Below the pieces are notes generated by a model, which was not told the DNA's origin, did no database searches, and saw only the letters and a program-made list of their open reading frames with translations. 64,000 bases of DNA from Chryseobacterium jejuense (GTDB lineage: Bacteria > Bacteroidota > Bacteroidia > Flavobacteriales > Weeksellaceae), in the NCBI RefSeq assembly GCF_900100075.1, contig NZ_FNEG01000004.1, positions 578,375 through 642,374 of the forward strand, in the 5' to 3' direction. Each line of letters starts with the position of its first letter. The first letter of the stretch is position 1. Shown piece by piece: positions 59,497-64,000 of the stretch. The translations under genes were made by a program, and so were the position numbers.

Positions 59497-60786
59497 TTAT
59501 TGATTAGAATATTCAAATTTTCTTACGGCTTCCAGTGTCATATCAATTTCTTTTTCTTTGATAGCATCACTGATGAAATAGGTTTCATATCCGCTTGGTG
59601 GCAGATATACTCCATTCTGAAGCATCTGGTGGAAGAAATTATTGAACAATGAATGGTTCGCTTCCTGCGCCTCATCAAAGTTAGAAACTCTGTTGGTATG
59701 GAAGAACACAGACATCATAGAACCTTTTCTGTTGATCTTATGGGCAATTCCTTTTTCATTTAAAATCTTCCCAATTTCAAGATCCAAAGTTTGCGTGGTT
59801 TTGCTTAGTCTGTTGAAGAATTCAGAATCATTTTTAATCAGCTGAAGTGTTTTTAATCCGGCTCTCATTGCCAATGGATTTCCACTTAATGTTCCAGCCT
59901 GGTATACACCTCCTTTTGGAGCCAGATGATCCATAATTTCGTTTCTTCCGGCAAAAGCACCTACTGGTAATCCACCTCCGATTACTTTTCCGTACGTTAC
60001 AAGATCAGCTTTTACATTGAAAAGCTCCTGTGCGCCTCCGAATGCTAATCTGAAACCTGTCATTACCTCATCAAAAATCAATAAAGCACCATTTTCATCA
60101 CAGATCTTTCTTAGGTTTTGTAAGAAATCATTCTCAGGTAATACACAACCCATATTTCCAGCCACAGGCTCTATAATTACGGCTGCAATTTCACCTTGGT
60201 TATGACGGAAAAGATCTTCTACCTGCTCAAAATCATTGTAACGAGCCAATAAAGTATCTTTTGCTGTACCTTCAGTTACTCCTGGAGAATTTGGATTTCC
60301 GAAAGTTGCCGCTCCACTTCCCGCTTTAATCAGGAATGAATCTGAATGCCCGTGGTAACAACCCTCGAATTTTACGATTTTATCTCTTCCTGTAAATCCT
60401 CTAGCCAGTCTTACCGCACTCATACATGCTTCTGTTCCCGAAGAAACCATTCTGATCTGATCGATATTCGGAACGTTTTCAACGATGAACTTGGCAATTT
60501 CAGTTTCCAGCTCTGTAGGAGCTCCGAAAGAGAATCCTTTTTCAGCCTGAATTTTCAGTTCTTCCAATACTTCAGGATGCGTGTGTCCTAAAATAGCAGG
60601 TCCCCACGAGTTGATGTAATCGATATACGTGTTATCATCAGCATCAGTAAGGTAAGCACCTTTTGCTGATTTCATAAATACAGGAACACCTCCCACTGAT
60701 TTGAATGCTCTCACCGGAGAATTTACTCCTCCCGGAATGTATTTGTAGGCTTCATCAAACAAAGCCGAACTTCTTTGATACTTCAT
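59497..60786 (-). CDS. hemL: Glutamate-1-semialdehyde 2,1-aminomutase
   Basis: A 429-residue PLP enzyme of the class III aminotransferase fold that makes 5-aminolevulinate for haem synthesis by the C5 pathway. Landmarks are the N-terminal [15 protein letters not shown], the substrate-binding [18 protein letters not shown], the glycine-rich [16 protein letters not shown], the PLP-Asp in [20 protein letters not shown] and the Schiff-base lysine in [18 protein letters not shown] near residue 267. The gating loop near [16 protein letters not shown] is intact. Length and all motifs match HemL. No other haem gene is adjacent in the window. Confidence 0.96.
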   Translation of the reverse strand: MKYQRSSALFDEAYKYIPGGVNSPVRAFKSVGGVPVFMKSAKGAYLTDADDNTYIDYINSWGPAILGHTHPEVLEELKIQAEKGFSFGAPTELETEIAKFIVENVPNIDQIRMVSSGTEACMSAVRLARGFTGRDKIVKFEGCYHGHSDSFLIKAGSGAATFGNPNSPGVTEGTAKDTLLARYNDFEQVEDLFRHNQGEIAAVIIEPVAGNMGCVLPENDFLQNLRKICDENGALLIFDEVMTGFRLAFGGAQELFNVKADLVTYGKVIGGGLPVGAFAGRNEIMDHLAPKGGVYQAGTLSGNPLAMRAGLKTLQLIKNDSEFFNRLSKTTQTLDLEIGKILNEKGIAHKINRKGSMMSVFFHTNRVSNFDEAQEANHSLFNNFFHQMLQNGVYLPPSGYETYFISDAIKEKEIDMTLEAVRKFEYSNQ

Positions 60787-60803
60787 TTTTTATTTTTTAT
60801 TGT

Positions 60804-61784
60804 TTAACCCTCAAAGTAAAGGGTACCATCTTCTCCTGCATAGTTTTTCTCCCCATTAATTATTGTATAGTACAGCTGAAAAGGATTACCATTTTTCCAA
60901 AGCTGCATAGCCGGTTCAAATTTACCATCTAATACTTTATTATTGGGAAGAATTGTTTTAAAAATTAAATTATTCTGATGATTGGGATCAACTTTTGAAA
61001 GATATACCAACTTATGGACATCTACCAAGCTAATTGTATTATATTCATTAGGATAAATCTCTTTTGAATTTACATCTACAAGTCCCATTAAATTCGAAGT
61101 ATTCACTGTAAAAACATAAGGATTCCCTCTATAATACCCCCAATCTGTATGTGCCAGATCCGGTGTATTTAAAAATATTTTTTTCAGTTCAGGAATGTAA
61201 ATTCCAATATCTGTATTGGCAGATGCTATTTCTATAAAACCTCTCTTGAAAGTTAGCTCATACTGGTCATTATCAAAGGGCTTCAACATTTTAATATCTT
61301 CATCACTAAGATCATCCCAGCTTAATACAGCTTCCTTGATATCTCCTCTGTAAAACGGCTCTATTTCTCCCCATCCTCTATCATTGATAGGATAGATAGG
61401 ATGTTTTTCACGCTGAATATATTCTTCCAGACGCATTTTTGTTTTCATAGAATAGTAATAATAACTCCATCTATCAAAAACCAAGAATCTATCACCCACT
61501 ACAGCTATCGGCTCATCCGAAATAAATGGCATAATAACTGTTGAGTTAGGACCAATGATTCCAAATTTACCATTCTGTTCTGTATGAAAACCTTTGGCTG
61601 ATTCATCATACCAGCTTATACTATTGTACTGCGGCTGTACTGTAATAAATTTATAGGTATCACAAAGTCCCCAAACTTTACCCTTTCTGTAAGGAATATA
61701 ATTTTGTTCCTGAGAAAATACTACACATGACATGAACATCAAAAATATCCAGAGATACTTAGAAATCATATTAAATATTTTCAT
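60804..61784 (-). CDS. Exported WG-repeat-like protein
   Basis: A 326-residue exported protein with signal region MKIFNMISKYLWIFLMFMSC and cleavage after FSQ; the second Met (M6) is an alternative start. At least three WG-type beta units are visible: GKVWGLCDTYKFITVQPQYN, NGKFGIIGPNSTVIMPF and SNLMGLVDVNSKEIYPNEYN, each a G-K/N-x-G-hydrophobic strand followed by a P-x-x-Y/F-x-x-I turn. WG repeats form beta-propeller-like or solenoid folds of unknown role. The middle section (YYYYSMKTKMRLEEYIQREK) does not fit the repeat. It lies 16 bases after the glucosaminidase gene and 17 bases before hemL. Confidence 0.72.
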   Translation of the reverse strand: MKIFNMISKYLWIFLMFMSCVVFSQEQNYIPYRKGKVWGLCDTYKFITVQPQYNSISWYDESAKGFHTEQNGKFGIIGPNSTVIMPFISDEPIAVVGDRFLVFDRWSYYYYSMKTKMRLEEYIQREKHPIYPINDRGWGEIEPFYRGDIKEAVLSWDDLSDEDIKMLKPFDNDQYELTFKRGFIEIASANTDIGIYIPELKKIFLNTPDLAHTDWGYYRGNPYVFTVNTSNLMGLVDVNSKEIYPNEYNTISLVDVHKLVYLSKVDPNHQNNLIFKTILPNNKVLDGKFEPAMQLWKNGNPFQLYYTIINGEKNYAGEDGTLYFEG

Positions 61785-61799
61785 GGGAGGTAAAGGATA

Positions 61800-62858
61800 T
61801 TAATTTCTAGGTTTCTTATCAATCAGATAAATAAGCTGTCCTGCAGATGGCTGTTGTCCCTCATCCATTCTGTTTTTAGCGTATAGTTTATGCAATTTGA
61901 TTCCGAATTTCTGCGCAATAGCATGCATATCTTCTCCTGACATTGCTTTATAAGTTGCTGTATTTCCTGAGGAGTTTTTAGATTCAAGAAAGACGATATC
62001 ATTTTTCTTCAATGTTTCATTTTCCAGCTCATTCCACTTCATAAGACGGCTTTCGCTGACCCTGAATTTATTAGCAATGAATCTTACATCAGTGTCTTCA
62101 GGAATGACAATATATTTCAGCCCATCATTCGGATGACTTTTGATAAGAATGGAATTCAGAATCTCAGCTTTTGTTTTGATTCTCTCCACTCTTTTTTGCT
62201 GCTGTGCGTAAGAAGTCTGCTTATAAGGAACTTCTACAGTCACCGGTTCTTTGACTTTTTTTGTTGCTTTTCCAGGCTCCAGTTGTGCCATGAAAGTTCT
62301 GTCGTCTTTCAGATCCGGGTACATTTTAAGAACAGCATACAACACTTCATTAGAATTGGTGTTGTCGTATTCGTATAGTTTATACTTTTCAATTTTAGTG
62401 ATTAAGATGGATGCATAACGTGGATTAGTGGCATATCCGGCTTTTTTCAATCCGGTTGCCCACGCTCTGTAATCCTTCATATCTAAATTGAAAAGATTTG
62501 CGTAATATTTTCTGGTGGATAAAAATATAGAATGATCTTCGTAAGACTGTCTTGGATCATCATATACACGGAAACATTCATTAGGAGCATCGTCCGTATG
62601 TTTCATCGTTTTACCCGTCCAGTCTTCTTTACATTTTATTCCGAAGTGGTTTTTACCTTCTTGTGCTAATCTGCTTTGCCCGCCTCCTGTTTCAAGAAGT
62701 CCCTGAGCAAGAGTAATAGAAGCCGGAATTTTATATTTTTCCATTTCCTCTACTGCATATTTAGCAAATTTCTGAATGTACTGATCTTCGGTTGCCCAGC
62801 CTTGGGCAGAAAATTTTGATAAAACTAAAAGGCTTATGGCTAGAAAAAGTCTTTTCAT
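61800..62858 (-). CDS. Glucosaminidase-LysM peptidoglycan hydrolase
   Basis: A 352-residue exported cell-wall enzyme from the ATG at 62858; a TTG at 62867 adds three residues. The signal is MKRLFLAISLLVLSKFSAQ. Residues 25 to about 165 form a glucosaminidase (FlgJ/AtlE-type) domain with the catalytic glutamate E56 in ITLAQGLLETGGGQSRLAQE, then NHFGIKCKEDWTGK and YEDHSIFLSTRKYY. A basic linker leads to two LysM modules, IPEDTDVRFIANKFRVSESR and MSGEDMHAIAQKFGIKLHK, which bind peptidoglycan. It cleaves GlcNAc-MurNAc bonds during wall growth or daughter-cell separation. It is encoded 15 bases after the ACC deaminase-like gene. Confidence 0.9.
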   Translation of the reverse strand: MKRLFLAISLLVLSKFSAQGWATEDQYIQKFAKYAVEEMEKYKIPASITLAQGLLETGGGQSRLAQEGKNHFGIKCKEDWTGKTMKHTDDAPNECFRVYDDPRQSYEDHSIFLSTRKYYANLFNLDMKDYRAWATGLKKAGYATNPRYASILITKIEKYKLYEYDNTNSNEVLYAVLKMYPDLKDDRTFMAQLEPGKATKKVKEPVTVEVPYKQTSYAQQQKRVERIKTKAEILNSILIKSHPNDGLKYIVIPEDTDVRFIANKFRVSESRLMKWNELENETLKKNDIVFLESKNSSGNTATYKAMSGEDMHAIAQKFGIKLHKLYAKNRMDEGQQPSAGQLIYLIDKKPRN

Positions 62859-62873
62859 GTTTTTCAATTTTAC

Positions 62874-63782
62874 TTATATAATTAAATTTCTATTCTGTTT
62901 TTCTAAAAGCAAATTAGCTCCCTCAATCCCCTGTAATCCACCAGTATGAAAGCACAATATTCTGCTGTTTTCAGGAAAGTAGCCTTCTTCAATAAGTTCA
63001 AAAACTTTCTGCATCATCTTTCCTGTATAAATCGGTTCCAGAGGAATCTCGTATTTCTCTTTGAAATCATTGATAAAACGGATATTTTCATCACTTATTT
63101 TACCATAACCTCCAAAACATGAATCTATTAGATTAAAATTCTGTTTCAAAGTTAATTCAAAAATTTTATTTTCAAGTGAAGCATCGTCAACGACCTTAAA
63201 TCCTATAACTTTCTGATTTTCTTCACAAAATTTTGAAATTCCGGCAATGGTTCCTCCTGTTCCAACTGCGGTGCAAAGATAGTCAAAATCTTTTGTTTGC
63301 TCATTGAGCATCATTTTTACCCCTTCCACGGCTTCTTCATTGGTTCCTCCTTCCGGAACTACCAATGCCTCTGGAAACTCTTGCTGCAGGAATTCCGTTA
63401 GTTTTTCTTTATGACGGTATTCTTCCCGAGTGACAAATTTCAGGTTCATTCCATTTCTTTTCGCAAAAAGTAAAGTAGGATTATCACGCCATTTGTGTTG
63501 CAACTCTTCTCCTCTGATAATTCCCAGCGTTGGAATGCCAGCCAGATTTCCAACCGCAGCCACCGCAGCAATATGATTGGAGAAAGCTCCTCCAAATGTA
63601 ATGATATATGGCTTATCCGGATTTCCTTCCAGATAACGATTAACATTGTAAAATAGTTTCCAGTATTTATTACCGGAAATCTGAGGATGAATAAGGTCTT
63701 CTCTCTTGATGCAGAGCTTTATATTTTTATGAATCAGGATTTCCTGAATGGGAATAGGTTCTGTAGGGAATTGTAATAGCAT
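62874..63782 (-). CDS. ACC deaminase / D-cysteine desulfhydrase-family PLP enzyme
   Basis: A 302-residue fold-type II PLP enzyme. The Schiff-base lysine is K39 in HPQISGNKYWKLFYNV. The cofactor-binding loops are TFGGAFSNHIAAVAAVG and CTAVGTGGTIAGIS, and the C-terminal LCFHTGGLQGIEGAN ends the active site. Both 1-aminocyclopropane-1-carboxylate deaminases and D-cysteine desulfhydrases share these features. ACC deaminase needs particular Tyr residues that I cannot place with confidence, so desulfhydrase activity or another amino-acid lyase role is equally possible. It heads a minus-strand run with the glucosaminidase, WG-repeat and possibly hemL genes. A -7 box lies 36 bases upstream. Confidence 0.85.
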   Translation of the reverse strand: MLLQFPTEPIPIQEILIHKNIKLCIKREDLIHPQISGNKYWKLFYNVNRYLEGNPDKPYIITFGGAFSNHIAAVAAVGNLAGIPTLGIIRGEELQHKWRDNPTLLFAKRNGMNLKFVTREEYRHKEKLTEFLQQEFPEALVVPEGGTNEEAVEGVKMMLNEQTKDFDYLCTAVGTGGTIAGISKFCEENQKVIGFKVVDDASLENKIFELTLKQNFNLIDSCFGGYGKISDENIRFINDFKEKYEIPLEPIYTGKMMQKVFELIEEGYFPENSRILCFHTGGLQGIEGANLLLEKQNRNLII

Positions 63783-63817
63783 TTTAGTTTTTTGGACTAC
63801 TCATGGTTTATTGGGCA

Positions 63818-63825
63818 CAAAAATA
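63818..63825 (-). promoter_or_regulatory. -7 box TATTTTTG for the ACC deaminase-like gene
   Basis: On the minus strand this reads TATTTTTG, a perfect TAnnTTTG, 36 bases before the ATG at 63782. It may drive the run of closely spaced genes down to 60804. Confidence 0.5.
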
Positions 63826-63852
63826 CTAAAAGATTAATTAGTAGATTTTTGA

Positions 63853-63935
63853 GTGATGACCACAGATTTTTTGCCATAAAGGCGGGTTGCTTTTAATCAC
63901 AGATGACCTTTAGATTTACAAAAGGATTTAGTTAT
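63853..63935. repeat. CACAGAT repeat-like intergenic text at the right edge
   Basis: GTGATGACCACAGATTTTTT and TTAATCACAGATGACC share the ACCACAGAT/ATCACAGAT core, with AAAGGCGGGTTGC between them. The layout resembles the short dispersed repeats seen between flavobacterial genes. No gene is visible from 63783 to the window end. Confidence 0.35.
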
Positions 63936-64000
63936 AAATTAGATAATAATTAAATTCTGAAGAACCAGAGAAAATAAAGTGAACTAAACAGATTTCCAGA

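Noticed and set aside
1..64000. tRNA, rRNA, CRISPR arrays, prophage or integrase genes
   Set aside because: I looked through the intergenic regions on both strands and saw no cloverleaf-like or ribosomal sequence, no spaced identical repeats and no phage or recombinase proteins. A covariance-model scan would be the decisive check for RNAs.

Overview
The window is an AT-rich chromosomal segment of a member of the Bacteroidota, most likely a Chryseobacterium or close relative (Weeksellaceae, Flavobacteriales). The evidence is three SusC/SusD outer-membrane uptake pairs, many start codons preceded by the flavobacterial -7 box TAnnTTTG instead of an E. coli-type -10, a mevalonate-pathway HMG-CoA synthase, a DUF1343 (NamZ-type) muramidase and 'GINTExPKATLD' surface proteins. 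I found no rRNA, tRNA, CRISPR array, prophage or intact insertion sequence.

Layout. 1-10.8 kb: a partial exported protein, then a minus-strand block of LytS-type sensor kinase, zinc metalloprotease, SusC, SusD and LytTR response regulator. This looks like a protease-centred uptake locus with its own two-component system. 11-13.1 kb: a small hydrolase operon (HSL-type esterase, isochorismatase-like hydrolase) divergent from an HxlR regulator, with a 16-bp palindrome between them. 13.2-22 kb: thioredoxin-like exported protein, DUF3575 outer-membrane protein, small membrane protein, NamZ-type muramidase and a LolC/E-type permease with divergent starts 4 bp apart, a PLP enzyme of the cystathionine beta-synthase/cysteine synthase type, the CbpA/CbpM co-chaperone pair and a dicarboxylate symporter. 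22-25.4 kb: DUF779 protein, aldehyde dehydrogenase and divergent AraC regulator, with a GC-rich structured element between the first two. 25.5-34.9 kb: two SusC/SusD pairs whose SusC proteins share a nearly identical signal peptide and an identical 16-bp promoter-region motif.

35-48 kb: housekeeping and envelope genes: HMG-CoA synthase, M1 aminopeptidase, polytopic membrane protein, thymidylate synthase, a protein built of 24-residue tandem repeats, a GreA-like factor, a GH13 lipoprotein, a pRiA4b ORF-3-like protein and a PhoR/PhoB-like two-component pair. 48-52 kb: a TonB-dependent receptor and a beta-helix-like lipoprotein, divergent from that pair. 52-53.7 kb: four consecutive small unrelated genes that resemble an orphan immunity cluster. 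53.8-58.4 kb: a duplicated amidohydrolase (one copy apparently cytosolic, one with a Tat-like signal), an AraC regulator and an ankyrin lipoprotein. 58.6-59.4 kb: a tandem pair of 117-residue exported proteins, each with its own -7 box. 59.5-63.8 kb: hemL, a WG-repeat protein, a glucosaminidase-LysM protein and an ACC deaminase/D-cysteine desulfhydrase-like enzyme.

Most of the window is ordinary. The parts most worth testing are the sensor-protease-SusCD-regulator locus, the four-gene small-protein cluster, the receptor/beta-helix pair beside the PhoBR-like system, the paired amidohydrolases and the structured intergenic element at 22.6-22.8 kb. Where an obvious downstream ATG gave a proper signal peptide or family-typical N-terminus, I used it in place of longer upstream extensions.
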